DNA of 58,722 bases from Natronococcus jeotgali DSM 18795 (GCF_000337695.1 NZ_AOIA01000153.1:9024-67745); one strand, 5' to 3'; positions 9,628-19,149 are shown, numbered from the stretch's first letter. Notes: generated by a model not told the origin, from the letters alone. Numbers and translations: made by a program.

Positions 9628-11097
9628 TCAGGAGATAACCGACCGAACCTGCTGGGCGTCGATCATCCCCGTCGTTACCGCGAGCACCCCCCAGGTGGCC
9701 GCCCCGAGCGCGATCGCGACGAACAACATCACGACGTTCGAGATCAGCGGCGTCACGAGCGAGACGGCGACGGCCATCACGCCAGTGATTCCGCAGACGC
9801 GGGCGACGGTCCGACCGAGCCGCTCGAGCCGCAGTGAGAGCTCGCTGTGGACGATGTAGAGGTTGACGGCGACGTAGACGGAGTGGGTCGCGACCGTCGC
9901 CGCGGCGGCGCCGACGACGCCGAAGGTCGGGATGAGCGCGAGGTTCAGCCCGAAGTTCGCGACCGACGTCGCCCCCTTCGCGACCGCCCGGGAACGGGCG
10001 CGCCCGAGGTAGTCCAGGCTGTCGCTGGTCAGGTTCGTGATCGCCTGCAGGACGATAAACCCCGCGAGGACCTGCAGGACGGGCACCGCGCCCGCGTAGT
10101 CGGCGCCGAACACCATCGTGACGAACGGGTCGGCGACGATGACGAGTCCGACCGCCGCAGGGACGTACAGCAGGAGCACGTTCGTCAGCGACGTCTCGTA
10201 GATCCGTCGGGCGGACTCGAGTTGCCCGGTCGCCTTCTGCTCGCCGAAGTTCGGCGAGATCGTAAACCCGAGCGCCTCCGCGGGCGCGAGCGCGAAGTCC
10301 GTGATCTGCTTGCCCAGCTGGTAGAACGCGACCGCGGCGGGGGTCAGGAAGACTCCCACGAGGACGACGTCGATGCGCTTGTCGATCACGTTCGCGCTCC
10401 TGGTCGCGGTGAGGGGGACGCTGTACTCGGCCAGACGCCGCGCGAGCCCGGGTTCGTAGGTCTCGGCGGGCTCGTAGCGGGCGTAGTACTCGAGGTACAG
10501 GATCGTCAGCCCCACTGCGGCCGAGATCGAGTACCCGACGACGTAGCCGAACAGCGCGCCCAGCGCCCCCGTTCCGAGGACGACGAACGCGACCGCGAAC
10601 ACCAGGCGGCCGGCGCCGCTGATCGCCTGGATCGCCGCGCTGTACCCCAGGCGATTGAACCCCTGCAGCGCGATCTGGGAGGTCGTGCTAAAGGAGAAGG
10701 CGACGATGTACAGCGCCCCCGCCGCGAGAAACGGCGCGGCGCCGGGATCGCCAAGCGCCGCGGCGAGGTGCTCGTGAAACGCCAGGAGCGCCGTCGTGAC
10801 GATCGAGAGCAGCGCGATCTTCAGCGCCAGCGTCGTCCGGATCAGGTGCGGTATCTGGCCCGGGTCCCGCTCGCGGTACTCCGAGAAGTAGCGTGCGGCC
10901 GACTTGCCGAGGCCGAGGTCCGCGACGAGCTGGATCACCGCGAGGACGCCGATCGCCCAGTACAGCGCACCGTAGCCGTCCGGGTCGAGGAGAAACCGCG
11001 CCAGCACGAGCATCAACAGCGCGCTCGAGACCATGTATATCGCCCGCGAGACCAGCGTCGCCTTGAACCCGCGAACGATGTGATCCTGTCTGTTCAT
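9628..11097 (-). CDS. Polysaccharide/oligosaccharide flippase (Wzx/PST family)
   Basis: A 489-residue membrane protein with about 14 hydrophobic segments spread along its length. The N-terminus (ATLVSRAIYMVSSALLMLVL, then DPDGYGALYWAIG and LGLGKSAARYF) has the pattern of the MOP superfamily flippases that turn lipid-linked sugars across the membrane. In haloarchaea such proteins serve N-glycosylation or exopolysaccharide export. No glycosyltransferase is adjacent, so the substrate is unknown. It converges with nothing and is followed 69 nt later by the RimK fusion gene on the same strand. Confidence 0.88.
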   Translation of the reverse strand: MNRQDHIVRGFKATLVSRAIYMVSSALLMLVLARFLLDPDGYGALYWAIGVLAVIQLVADLGLGKSAARYFSEYRERDPGQIPHLIRTTLALKIALLSIVTTALLAFHEHLAAALGDPGAAPFLAAGALYIVAFSFSTTSQIALQGFNRLGYSAAIQAISGAGRLVFAVAFVVLGTGALGALFGYVVGYSISAAVGLTILYLEYYARYEPAETYEPGLARRLAEYSVPLTATRSANVIDKRIDVVLVGVFLTPAAVAFYQLGKQITDFALAPAEALGFTISPNFGEQKATGQLESARRIYETSLTNVLLLYVPAAVGLVIVADPFVTMVFGADYAGAVPVLQVLAGFIVLQAITNLTSDSLDYLGRARSRAVAKGATSVANFGLNLALIPTFGVVGAAAATVATHSVYVAVNLYIVHSELSLRLERLGRTVARVCGITGVMAVAVSLVTPLISNVVMLFVAIALGAATWGVLAVTTGMIDAQQVRSVIS

Positions 11098-11336
11098 ACT
11101 GGAGGTGGGCCGTCGAACGCCGTGCTACGAGGTCGGAGGCGATCCGCGACTCGAGGGAGACGACCAGCGGGGACCCAATTGTAATGCGGAGACAACTCCG
11201 GGAGGACGGCCGCAGCGACGCGCTCGAAGTCCACGCTGACGGCCCGCGACCGTCGGTATCGACGGGTAGGCGGAGCCTACAGGCCCAACGAGACGAACGT
11301 CACGGACGAGGGAGACGTGTCGGGGCTACCGCTTCG

Positions 11337-12089
11337 CTACAGGTAGGAGGCGTCCCACCGCGTCGCCTTGCGGCGGTTCCCGCAGGCGTTGCACTCGATG
11401 CGCCCCATCGTGTCCATCGCGTTGTCGATCGAGTCGCAGTTCCCGCAGAGCCAGCCGTAGCGCTCGGACTGGTCCTCGCTCTCGTAGGCGCCGTAAAACG
11501 GCGCCTTCGAGCCCCGATTGGCCTCGCCGTAGCTGACGTAGACGGTCTCCCCGTCGAGCTCGAGTTCGTCGATCGCGGTCCAGTCGTCGCCGCTTTCGAT
11601 CTCGCCCTCGACGTAGACGTTCTCGGTGAACGTCTCGGACCCGATCTCGACCTCGCGTTGGTCGGCCTGCTCGAAGCCGTGGTCGGCGTAGAACGCGTTG
11701 CCGCCCTCGTTGTCCTCGAGGACGAAACACTGGACCTGGTCGGCGCCGGCGTCGAGGAGCTTCTCGCGGGTGCGCACGAGCAGCCGGACGCCGATCCCGT
11801 CGCCGCGGGCGTCGGGGTCGATGTGGAGCCACAGCAGCCGGCCGTTGCTGTACTGCTGGCCGACCAGTTCGCTGTGGGAGAAGCCGATAACCTCGCCGTC
11901 GCGCTCGACGACCAGAATCAGCGAGTGGTCGTCGGCGATATCCTCGGTGAACTCCTCGCCGTACCACTGTTCGACGGCGTCCTCGATCGTTTCTTCCCCG
12001 AGAAAGTCCGTGTAGGTCGACGAGAGCGAGTCGTGGGCGATCGAACGGATCGTGTCGGTGTCGGCGTCGGTCGCTTCGCGAATCTCCAT
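11337..12089 (-). CDS. GNAT-family N-acetyltransferase with C-terminal zinc ribbon
   Basis: A 250-residue protein starting MEIREATDADTDTI. The GNAT fold is clear: LLWLHIDPDARGDGIGVRLL (about 95-115) is the acetyl-CoA loop, followed by FYADHGFEQ. The C-terminus adds two CxxC pairs (LCGNCDS, Cys215/218, and ECNACGN, Cys233/236), which form a probable zinc ribbon. The upstream ATG at 12113 would add eight residues; 12089 is preferred because a TATA-like CATAGATTTT lies about 31 nt before it. The acceptor substrate is unknown. The ribbon suggests targeting to protein or nucleic acid. Confidence 0.85.
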   Translation of the reverse strand: MEIREATDADTDTIRSIAHDSLSSTYTDFLGEETIEDAVEQWYGEEFTEDIADDHSLILVVERDGEVIGFSHSELVGQQYSNGRLLWLHIDPDARGDGIGVRLLVRTREKLLDAGADQVQCFVLEDNEGGNAFYADHGFEQADQREVEIGSETFTENVYVEGEIESGDDWTAIDELELDGETVYVSYGEANRGSKAPFYGAYESEDQSERYGWLCGNCDSIDNAMDTMGRIECNACGNRRKATRWDASYL

Positions 12090-12232
12090 GCCTGTACCGT
12101 ACCGTTCGGGCATACAAAATCTATGCCCTGAATTTCAACTGTCTTACGTACTTTTCTCGCTACGTTTCCGAATCGCGGGCGCGTCGAGACGGCGAACAAA
12201 GATTCACGAGGGTGCCGACCCAGTGGGCACCT

Positions 12233-13333
12233 ATGGGCGGTAACGACGCGGCGGACGGCGACTCGAGCGAGTCGTCGGGTTCGCCGCCGATCGACGACGA
12301 CGTCTTTACGTACGACGGCGGCCGGGTCGATCCCGGCGAGTCGGCGAACATCCGGTACGGAATCAGCGAGACGTACCTCGGCGATCCCGTGCGGATCCCG
12401 GTTACGATCATCAACGGGAACCACCCCGGACCGACGGCGTTCCTCTCGGCGGCGGCACACGGCGACGAACTCAACGGGATCGAGGTCGTGCGCGAGGTCG
12501 CTCACGACTGGAATCACGCCGAGCTTCACGGCACGCTCGTCTGTCTGCCGGTGATGAACGTCCCCGGCTTTCTGGCCCAGGAGCGGTACCTGCCGATCTA
12601 CGATCGGGATCTGAACCGATCGTTCCCCGGCCGGGAGGGGTCGACCAGCGCCAGGCGGATGGCCCACCGGATCTTCACGAACTTCATCGAGCCCTGTGAC
12701 CTGGGGATCGACTTCCACACCTCGACGCGAGGACGGACGAACATGCTCCACGCACGGGCGAACATGGACGATTCCGACGCCGCGCGGGTCGCCTGCGCGT
12801 TCAGTTCCCACGTCATCATCGCGGGTCAGGGGCCCTCCGGCACCCTGCGCCGCGAGGCGACCGACGCTGGCATTCCGACCGTCACGATCGAGATGGGCGA
12901 GGCACACCGCTTCCAGCGGCGGCTGATCGACCGCGCGCTCACCGGCGTCGCCAGCGTGTTCGCGGAGTTCGGGCTCCACCCGGGTGCGGCCGTCCACTGG
13001 CCCGGCTGGCGGACCGTCATCGACACCGACGACGAGAAGACCTGGCTCCGGGCCGACGCCGGCGGGATCGTCGACATGAAACACGGACGGGGATCGCTCG
13101 TCGAGGAGGGGGACGTGATCTGTACCATCACGAACCCGTTCAAGGAGAAAGACGACATCGTCACCGTCGAGGCCCCCTTTACCGGGCTTATCGTCGGCGT
13201 CCTCGAGAACCCGGTCGTCTACCCGGGGAACCCGCTCTGTCACCTGGTCGGGCTCGAGTCCGACACGCGGACGGCCCTGGAAAACGACCGCACGAAGACG
13301 AGAACCGGGTCGCAGTCCCAGCTTCCGATGTGA
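12233..13333 (+). CDS. Succinylglutamate desuccinylase/aspartoacylase family protein (M14-like deacylase)
   Basis: A 366-residue zinc-dependent amidohydrolase of the AstE/AspA family. Zinc ligands His76 and Glu79 (AAAHGDELNG) and His162 (GIDFHTSTRGR) are present, together with DLNRSFPG (126-133), which contacts substrate carboxylates in this family. The C-terminal 80 residues form a small beta-rich, lipoyl-like domain (GGIVDMKHGRGSLVEEGDVI). The start at 12233 removes seven residues from the longest frame and precedes a low-complexity acidic leader. It is divergent from the GNAT gene. The true substrate cannot be told. Confidence 0.88.
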   Translation: MGGNDAADGDSSESSGSPPIDDDVFTYDGGRVDPGESANIRYGISETYLGDPVRIPVTIINGNHPGPTAFLSAAAHGDELNGIEVVREVAHDWNHAELHGTLVCLPVMNVPGFLAQERYLPIYDRDLNRSFPGREGSTSARRMAHRIFTNFIEPCDLGIDFHTSTRGRTNMLHARANMDDSDAARVACAFSSHVIIAGQGPSGTLRREATDAGIPTVTIEMGEAHRFQRRLIDRALTGVASVFAEFGLHPGAAVHWPGWRTVIDTDDEKTWLRADAGGIVDMKHGRGSLVEEGDVICTITNPFKEKDDIVTVEAPFTGLIVGVLENPVVYPGNPLCHLVGLESDTRTALENDRTKTRTGSQSQLPM

Positions 13334-13401
13334 GCGGTCGGCGACGGCGCCGCAAGGACCGACCTTCGGAACCCGGTAAACCGGCCGATAAAGGTAACTT
13401 C

Positions 13402-13408
13402 TATACCT
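13402..13408 (+). promoter_or_regulatory. TATA element of the sdh operon
   Basis: TATACCT lies about 30 nt before the sdhC ATG at 13436. An out-of-frame ATG at 13428 is followed by an in-frame stop after two codons, so 13436 is the real start. Confidence 0.45.
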
Positions 13409-13435
13409 CCCCGGTCAAACCGTCCACATGAGTGT

Positions 13436-13864
13436 ATGAGTCAGTCTTACAATCGCGGTCTCATCGAGGACTTCGGGCGCTGGAAGGAGTTCTCGGCCGG
13501 AATGTGGGCGTGGATTTTCCACAAGTTTACCGGGTGGATGCTGATCGGCTACCTGTTTACCCACATCGCCGTGCTGAGTACGGCCATCGGTGCAGCCAGC
13601 GGTGACGTGGCACTGATCCAGCAGGAAACGGACGTCTACACCCAGACTATCCAGGGACTCGAGTCGCTGTTTATTATCCGCATACTCGAGGTCGGGCTGC
13701 TGGCGGTGGCCGTCTTCCACATCCTGAACGGGATTCGACTGCTGATGGTCGACCTCGGCGTCGGCCTCACCGCACAGGACAAGAGCTTCTACGCCTCGCT
13801 GGTGTTGACCGGGATCATCACCGTCGCGAGCGTGCCGACGTTCCTGGACGGGGTGGCGCTCTGA
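13436..13864 (+). CDS. sdhC: Succinate dehydrogenase cytochrome b subunit SdhC
   Basis: A 142-residue membrane subunit with three hydrophobic segments (about 28-50, 75-100 and 118-138). The first helix contains [18 protein letters not shown], which has the His and (R/K)xTG features of SdhC haem-b anchors. It is the first gene of a four-gene operon and its stop overlaps the sdhD start (TGATG). Together with SdhD it anchors complex II in the membrane and carries electrons to menaquinone. Confidence 0.93.
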   Translation: MSQSYNRGLIEDFGRWKEFSAGMWAWIFHKFTGWMLIGYLFTHIAVLSTAIGAASGDVALIQQETDVYTQTIQGLESLFIIRILEVGLLAVAVFHILNGIRLLMVDLGVGLTAQDKSFYASLVLTGIITVASVPTFLDGVAL

Positions 13865-14229
13865 TGGCGGAGCGATACTCCTCGTTTACCCGCGGCGGTA
13901 CCGGCTGGCTGCTCCAGCGGATTACCGCGGCGTTTCTGGTCGTCGTGCTGGCGTTTCACTTCTTCCAGTTGCACTTCGTCAACCACGCCGCAGAAGTTAC
14001 GTTCGCCGGGACACAAGAGCGGATGAGCACCATCGGGTACTTCGTGACGATGGTGTTGTTCCTGGTCGCCGGCGCGTTCCACGGCGTCAACGGCGTCTAC
14101 AACGCGCTGGTCAACCAGGGACTCGAGGGAACGCCGAAAAAACTCGTGCTTGCCGTGCTCTCGCTGGCCGGAATCGCGCTCGTCGCACAGGGCGTCTGGG
14201 TCGCGGTCGCCATGGCGGGGTGGACCTAA
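13864..14229 (+). CDS. sdhD: Succinate dehydrogenase membrane anchor subunit SdhD
   Basis: A 121-residue membrane protein with three predicted helices. The first reads GWLLQRITAAFLVVVLAFHF, with the Arg and His typical of the quinone/haem side of SdhD. It overlaps sdhC by one base, and sdhB starts one base after its stop, so the three are translationally coupled. Subunit assignment rests on order and topology, since anchors diverge strongly. Confidence 0.9.
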   Translation: MAERYSSFTRGGTGWLLQRITAAFLVVVLAFHFFQLHFVNHAAEVTFAGTQERMSTIGYFVTMVLFLVAGAFHGVNGVYNALVNQGLEGTPKKLVLAVLSLAGIALVAQGVWVAVAMAGWT

Positions 14230-14230
14230 C

Positions 14231-15118
14231 ATGAGTACGCAACAGGAACAACCGAAAGAACCCGAATCGCAGGAAGCACCGGAGGACCCCGAGATGCGGG
14301 GCGCCGAGTCGCCACAGCAGGAGCGGCTCAAGGAGAAAGAACAGGGACTCGCTCAGGCCGAGGCCGTCGACGAGTCCGACGTCGAGGGGGAGACGGTACA
14401 CCTCAAGGTGTTCCGCTACGACCCCGAAGTCGAGGGCAAACAGGAGCCCCGGTTCGACGACTTCTACGTCCCCTTCGAGAAGGGGATGACCGTCCTCGAC
14501 GCGGTGATGTACGCTCGCGACGAGTTCGACTCCTCGCTTACCTTCCGACACTCCTGTCGGCAGGCCGTCTGTGGCTCCGACGCCTTCTTCGTCAACGGCC
14601 GACAGCGCCTGGGTTGTAAGACCCAGATCTCCGAACTCGAGCAGCCGGTCCGGGTCGAGCCGCTGCCCCACCAGGAGGTCGTCAAGGACCTGGTCGTCGA
14701 CATGGACCACTTCTACGACCAGATGCACGCCGTCGAGCCGTACTTCCAGGACGAGGATACCCCGGCCACGAACGACCTCGAGGAACAGCGCCAGAGCCCC
14801 GAGAACCGCGAGAAGATCAAGATGTCCTCGCGGTGTATCTGGTGTGGCGCCTGCATGTCAAGCTGTAACATCGCGGCCGGCGACAACCAGTACCTGGGGC
14901 CGGCGGCGATCAACAAGGCCTACAAGTTCGCGATGGACGACCGCGAGGGCGCGGAGATCAAAGAGCACCGACTCCGCATCTTGGAGCAGGAACACGGCGT
15001 CTGGCGGTGCCAGACCCAGTTCTCCTGTACCGAGGTGTGTCCGAAGGACATCCCCCTGACCGAGCACATTCAGGAGCTCAAGCGGGAGGCAGTCAAGAAG
15101 AACCTGAAGTTCTGGTAA
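14231..15118 (+). CDS. sdhB: Succinate dehydrogenase iron-sulphur subunit SdhB
   Basis: A 295-residue electron-transfer subunit of complex II. The [2Fe-2S] ligands are Cys109, Cys114, Asp117 and Cys129 (CRQAVCGSD...C); an Asp in the third position is also known from E. coli SdhB. The C-terminal ferredoxin part has CIWCGACMSSC (Cys202, 205, 208, 212) and Cys260, Cys266, Cys270 (CTEVCPKDIP) for the [4Fe-4S] and [3Fe-4S] clusters. About 50 acidic N-terminal residues precede the fold, a halophilic extension. The start at 14231 directly follows the sdhD stop. Confidence 0.97.
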   Translation: MSTQQEQPKEPESQEAPEDPEMRGAESPQQERLKEKEQGLAQAEAVDESDVEGETVHLKVFRYDPEVEGKQEPRFDDFYVPFEKGMTVLDAVMYARDEFDSSLTFRHSCRQAVCGSDAFFVNGRQRLGCKTQISELEQPVRVEPLPHQEVVKDLVVDMDHFYDQMHAVEPYFQDEDTPATNDLEEQRQSPENREKIKMSSRCIWCGACMSSCNIAAGDNQYLGPAAINKAYKFAMDDREGAEIKEHRLRILEQEHGVWRCQTQFSCTEVCPKDIPLTEHIQELKREAVKKNLKFW

Positions 15119-15119
15119 G

Positions 15120-16961
15120 ATGTACGAACACGACGTTATCGTGGTCGGCGCCGGCGGCGCCGGCCTCCGGGCCGCAATCGCAGCGCACGAGGCGGGCGCC
15201 GACACGGCGATCGTCTCGAAACTCCACCCGGTCCGCAGCCACACCGGCGCGGCCGAGGGCGGGATCAACGCCGCCCTCCAGGAGGGCGACGACTGGGAAC
15301 TCCACGCCTACGACACGATGAAGGGGTCGGACTACCTGGCCGACGCCCCCGCCGTCGAGACCCTGGCCCAGGACGCCCCCGAGGAGACGATCCAGCTCGA
15401 ACACTGGGGGATGCCCTTCTCGCGCGAGGAGGACGGACGGGTCTCCCAGCGTCCGTTCGGCGGCCTCTCCTACCCCCGGACGACCTACGCCGGCGCCGAA
15501 ACCGGCCACCACCTGCTGCACACGATGTACGAGCAGGTCGTCAAACGGGGGATTCAGGTGTACGACGAGTGGTACGTGATGAACCTCGTCACCGACGACG
15601 CCGCCGACCCCAACGACCGCTCCTGTCACGGCGTCGTCGCCTACGACGTCCAGTCGGGCAACGTCCAGGGGTTCAAGGCCAACAACGGGGTCGTCCTCGC
15701 GACCGGCGGTCCCGGCCAGGCGTTCGATCACACCACGAACGCCGTCTCGTGTACCGGTGACGGCCACGCCATGGCCTACCGCGCCGGCGCGTCACTCGAG
15801 GACATGGAGTTCATTCAGTTCCACCCCACGTCGCTGCCGTCGACGGGCGTTCTGATCTCCGAGGGGGTCCGCGGCGAGGGCGGGATCCTCTACAACGCGA
15901 AGGGCGAACGGTTCATGTTCGAGCACGGCTACGCGAACAACTCGGGCGAACTCGCCTCGCGAGACGTCGTCGCCCGCGCCGAGCTCACCGAGGTCGGCGA
16001 GGGACGGGGCGTCGAGGACGAGTACGTCCACCTCGACATGCGCCACCTCGGCGAGGAGCGCATCCTCGACCGCCTCGAGAACATCCTCCACCTCGCGGAG
16101 GACTTCGAGGGCGTCGACGGACTCGTCGAGCCGATGCCGGTCAAGCCCGGTCAGCACTACGCGATGGGCGGGATCGACGTCGACGAGAACGGCCAGACCA
16201 ACATCGGCGGCCTCTACGCGGCCGGCGAGTGCGCCTGCGTCTCCGTCCACGGCGGCAACCGACTGGGCGGGAACGCCCTCCCCGAACTGATCGTCTTCGG
16301 CAAGCGCGCCGGCCGCCACGCCGCCGGCGAGGACCTCGGCGAGGCCCGGATCCGGACGGGGTACGGCGACGACGTCGAGGACGAAACCGAGACGGAACTG
16401 CCCGTCAGACCGGGCGAAGCCGGCCTCGACACCTCGAGCGGCGTCGCGGCCGACGGTGGCGGGGTCGCCGCCGAGGCCGACGGCCTACTCGAGCGCGCCG
16501 TCGAACGGGAACGGGCCCGCGTCGACCGTCTGATGGACAAAGACGACGGCGTCCAGCACGCCCAGATCCGCGCGAAACTCCAGAAGGCGATGACCGATTA
16601 CGTCAACGTCTTCCGCACCGGCGACGGGATCAGGAAGGCGCTGCGGGTGATCCGGGAGTGTCGCCAGGAGTACCAGGACGTCTACGTCGACGACCCCTCC
16701 CGCACCTTCAACACCGATCTCCAGCAGACCTACGAGACGCGCAACCTGATCGACGTCGCCGAGACGATCGCGCTCGGCGCCCTGGTGCGCAACGAGTTCC
16801 GCGGCGCCCACTGGCGCCAGGAAAACCAGGAGCGACGCGACGACGAGTGGCTCAAGCACACGCTGATCTCGTGGGACGACGGCGAGCCGTCGATCTTCTA
16901 CCGGCCCGTCATCCTCGAGGGCCAGGACAAAACCTACGAGCCCAAAGAGCGCAGCTACTGA
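15120..16961 (+). CDS. sdhA: Succinate dehydrogenase flavoprotein subunit SdhA
   Basis: A 613-residue catalytic subunit that oxidises succinate to fumarate in the TCA cycle. The FAD-binding VVGAGGAGLRAA is at residues 8-19. His41 in RSHTGAAEGGIN is the residue that carries covalent FAD in the family. HPTSLPSTGVL (about 237-247) and HYAMGGIDVD (344-353) belong to the active site. The length is normal. An acidic, Gly-rich insertion lies at about 415-460 before the C-terminal helical domain. It begins one base after sdhB and ends the operon. Confidence 0.98.
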   Translation: MYEHDVIVVGAGGAGLRAAIAAHEAGADTAIVSKLHPVRSHTGAAEGGINAALQEGDDWELHAYDTMKGSDYLADAPAVETLAQDAPEETIQLEHWGMPFSREEDGRVSQRPFGGLSYPRTTYAGAETGHHLLHTMYEQVVKRGIQVYDEWYVMNLVTDDAADPNDRSCHGVVAYDVQSGNVQGFKANNGVVLATGGPGQAFDHTTNAVSCTGDGHAMAYRAGASLEDMEFIQFHPTSLPSTGVLISEGVRGEGGILYNAKGERFMFEHGYANNSGELASRDVVARAELTEVGEGRGVEDEYVHLDMRHLGEERILDRLENILHLAEDFEGVDGLVEPMPVKPGQHYAMGGIDVDENGQTNIGGLYAAGECACVSVHGGNRLGGNALPELIVFGKRAGRHAAGEDLGEARIRTGYGDDVEDETETELPVRPGEAGLDTSSGVAADGGGVAAEADGLLERAVERERARVDRLMDKDDGVQHAQIRAKLQKAMTDYVNVFRTGDGIRKALRVIRECRQEYQDVYVDDPSRTFNTDLQQTYETRNLIDVAETIALGALVRNEFRGAHWRQENQERRDDEWLKHTLISWDDGEPSIFYRPVILEGQDKTYEPKERSY

Positions 16962-17032
16962 CCGAACCGTCCCTTTTCGGCTCGAATCGAGACCAGCAGG
17001 GCTATACGTTCGCTCGTCCGTTGGTTCAGGTA

Positions 17033-17221
17033 ATGGGACTCGAGCGATTCGTCCGATTGCACCTCGTTCTCATTCCGGCGCTGGTCCTCGCGGGCTACCT
17101 GTTCGCCGACTCCCTGCCGGTGATCGTGGTACCGTTCGGCGTCGCCTACATCACGTTCACCGGGCTGATCTGCTTCGCGTGGGTGTTCTCGAGGGCTTCG
17201 ATGCGGTTGCGATCCTCCTGA
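17033..17221 (+). CDS. Small two-helix membrane protein, unknown function
   Basis: A 62-residue protein with two hydrophobic helices (about 9-28 and 30-52) and a short basic C-terminus (RASMRLRSS), so both ends are probably cytoplasmic. I do not recognise the family. It starts 71 bp after sdhA and has a TATA-like CTATACG about 30 nt before the ATG, so it is probably transcribed separately from sdh. It ends 65 bp before the amidohydrolase. Confidence 0.65.
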   Translation: MGLERFVRLHLVLIPALVLAGYLFADSLPVIVVPFGVAYITFTGLICFAWVFSRASMRLRSS

Positions 17222-17286
17222 GCGACGAGAGCGTGCGGCGAGACACCCACAGAGATAAGCCGCTGGATCGGCTACCGGGAGAGGGA

Positions 17287-18591
17287 ATGTTGCTGTCGGG
17301 AACCGTCGTCGCCGACGCCGACACCGTTATCGAGGACGGTGCAGTCGTCGTCGCGGACGACGAGATCGTCGCCGTCGGGGAACTGGAGCGGTGTCTCGAG
17401 ACGTATCCGGACCACGAGCGCCACGCTTGTGACGTGCTCATGCCGGGCACGGTCGGCGCCCACGTCCACTCGGTCCAGAGTCTCGGGCGCGGGATCGCCG
17501 ACGACACCGAGTTGCTGGACTGGCTGTTCGAGTACGTGCTGCCGATGGAGGCCGAGCTCTCGGCCGAGGAGATGCGCGCGGCCGCCGAGCTGGGCTACCT
17601 CGAGTTGATCGAGAGCGGGACGACGACCTGCATCGATCACCTCTCGGTCGCCCACGCCGACGAAGCGTTCGAGGCCGCCCGCGAGCTCGGCGTCCGGGGT
17701 CGACTCGGGAAGGTGTTGATGGACAGGGAGGCGCCCCAAGGGCTGCTCGAGGACGCCGACGCGGCCCTAGCCGAGAGCGAACGGCTGATCGAGCGGTACC
17801 ACGGCGCGGCGGACGGACGGCTCCGCTACGCGGTGACGCCCCGCTTCGCCGTGAGCTGTACCGAGGCCTGTCTGCGGGGCAGTCGAGAGCTCGCCGACGC
17901 CTACGACGGGGTTCGGATCCACACTCACGCCAGCGAGAACCGCGGCGAGATCGAGACCGTCGAGAAAGAAACCGGCTACCGGAACGTCCACTGGCTCGAC
18001 GAGGTCGGCCTCACCGGCGAGGACGTCGTGCTGGCCCACTGCGTCTGGACCGACGAGAGCGAGCGGGAGGTGCTCGCCGAGACGGGCACGAACGTCACCT
18101 ACTGCCCGTCCTCGAATATGAAACTGGCCAGCGGCGTCGCTCCGGTGCTCGACTACCTCGACCGGGGGATCAACGTCGCGCTGGGCAACGACGGGCCGCC
18201 GTGTAACAACGCGCTCGATCCGTTCACCGAGATGCGCCAGGCCTCGCTCTTACAGAAGGTCGATCGCCTCGAACCCCAGGCCTTGCCCGCGCGGACGGTC
18301 TTCGAGATGGCGACGGTAAACGGCGCCGAAGCCGCCGGCTTCGACCGCGTCGGGAAGCTCCGAGCGGGGTGGAAGGCCGATATCGTCGGCCTCGAGACCG
18401 ACCTCACGCGCGCGACGCCGATCCACGACGTCCTCTCGCACCTGACCTTCGCGGCCCACGGCGACGACGTGACCTTCACGATGGTCGACGGCGAGGTCCT
18501 CCAGCGCGACGGCGAGGTCGTCGTCGCCGATGCCGCGGCGATCCGCGAGCGGGCCCGCGAGTTCGCCGCCGGGCTGGACGTCGCTCCCTGA
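17287..18591 (+). CDS. Amidohydrolase of the 5'-deoxyadenosine/MTA/SAH deaminase family
   Basis: A 434-residue metal-dependent deaminase of the TrzN/MtaD branch. The metal ligands His59 and His61 (GAHVHSVQS), the histidine in IHTHASE (about 212), LAHCVW (about 251) and the Asp in LGNDGPPCNN (about 301) are all present, as is the family motif CPSSNMKLASG. In archaea these enzymes deaminate 5'-deoxyadenosine, methylthioadenosine or S-adenosylhomocysteine as part of salvage. Substrate choice cannot be settled from sequence. The start at 17287 (MLLSGTVV) matches the usual beta-sandwich N-terminus; an upstream in-frame start at 17179 would overlap the preceding gene. Confidence 0.87.
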   Translation: MLLSGTVVADADTVIEDGAVVVADDEIVAVGELERCLETYPDHERHACDVLMPGTVGAHVHSVQSLGRGIADDTELLDWLFEYVLPMEAELSAEEMRAAAELGYLELIESGTTTCIDHLSVAHADEAFEAARELGVRGRLGKVLMDREAPQGLLEDADAALAESERLIERYHGAADGRLRYAVTPRFAVSCTEACLRGSRELADAYDGVRIHTHASENRGEIETVEKETGYRNVHWLDEVGLTGEDVVLAHCVWTDESEREVLAETGTNVTYCPSSNMKLASGVAPVLDYLDRGINVALGNDGPPCNNALDPFTEMRQASLLQKVDRLEPQALPARTVFEMATVNGAEAAGFDRVGKLRAGWKADIVGLETDLTRATPIHDVLSHLTFAAHGDDVTFTMVDGEVLQRDGEVVVADAAAIRERAREFAAGLDVAP

Positions 18592-18615
18592 CGATACCGG
18601 ATTCGACAGTCGACG

Positions 18616-18810
18616 TTAGAGCCCGATCGACTCGAGGGCGTCCAGGCTCGCCCCCGACAGTTCGACCAGTCTGTAGCCGAGGTAGATCCCGACGATCCCC
18701 ATCAGCCCCGGGAGTTCGGGCGGCGCGGGGATCGGAACGTCGACGAGCGCGAAGAAGGCTCCGGTGAGTGCCCCGGTTAACAGGCCGAGAACGATGAGCG
18801 GAATATTCAT
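18616..18810 (-). CDS. XapX-domain small membrane protein
   Basis: A 64-residue protein with two hydrophobic helices around a conserved PAPPELPGLMGIVGIYLGYR, the signature of the XapX (DUF1427) family. The function of the family is not established. It is transcribed away from the small HTH gene, and its stop faces the end of the amidohydrolase gene 24 bp away. Confidence 0.8.
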   Translation of the reverse strand: MNIPLIVLGLLTGALTGAFFALVDVPIPAPPELPGLMGIVGIYLGYRLVELSGASLDALESIGL

Positions 18811-18893
18811 ACCGGCCGAAACGAGCGGCGACGGGAAAAGGATCCTGACTCGATCGAGGTCCGCACAGCCGTTCGACGATCGACGATACTCAG

Positions 18894-18901
18894 TTTTAAT
18901 A
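18894..18901 (+). promoter_or_regulatory. TATA element for the small winged-helix gene
   Basis: TTTTAATA is centred about 28 nt before the ATG at 18926, a typical leaderless haloarchaeal spacing, and supports that start. Confidence 0.5.
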
Positions 18902-18925
18902 TCGTCGAACTACGGATGGTGAACT

Positions 18926-19144
18926 ATGCGACTCGACTCGCGACCGACGGTTTCGATTCCCGACGACTTCGACTCGGCGCAAGCGAAGCTGATCTACCTC
19001 TACCTGCGGGAGTGGCCGAACGCGAGCGCCGACGAGGTCTGCGCGGCGCTCGGCGTCGAAAAAGGAGCCTTCCTCTCGGTCGCGCGGACGCTGCGCGAGC
19101 GCGACTACGTCGAGCGGGTCGACGGCCGCTACCGCCTCGCCTGA
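18926..19144 (+). CDS. Small winged helix-turn-helix protein
   Basis: A 72-residue protein that is almost only a DNA-binding domain: helices SAQAKLIYLYL and SADEVCAALGVEKGAFLSVARTL, then a short wing RDYVERVDGRYRL. The pattern resembles TrmB/MarR-like winged helices of haloarchaea. It lacks a sensor or dimerisation domain. It converges with the HD gene, leaving five bases between the stops. The target is unknown. Confidence 0.8.
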   Translation: MRLDSRPTVSIPDDFDSAQAKLIYLYLREWPNASADEVCAALGVEKGAFLSVARTLRERDYVERVDGRYRLA

Positions 19145-19149
19145 GAGCG

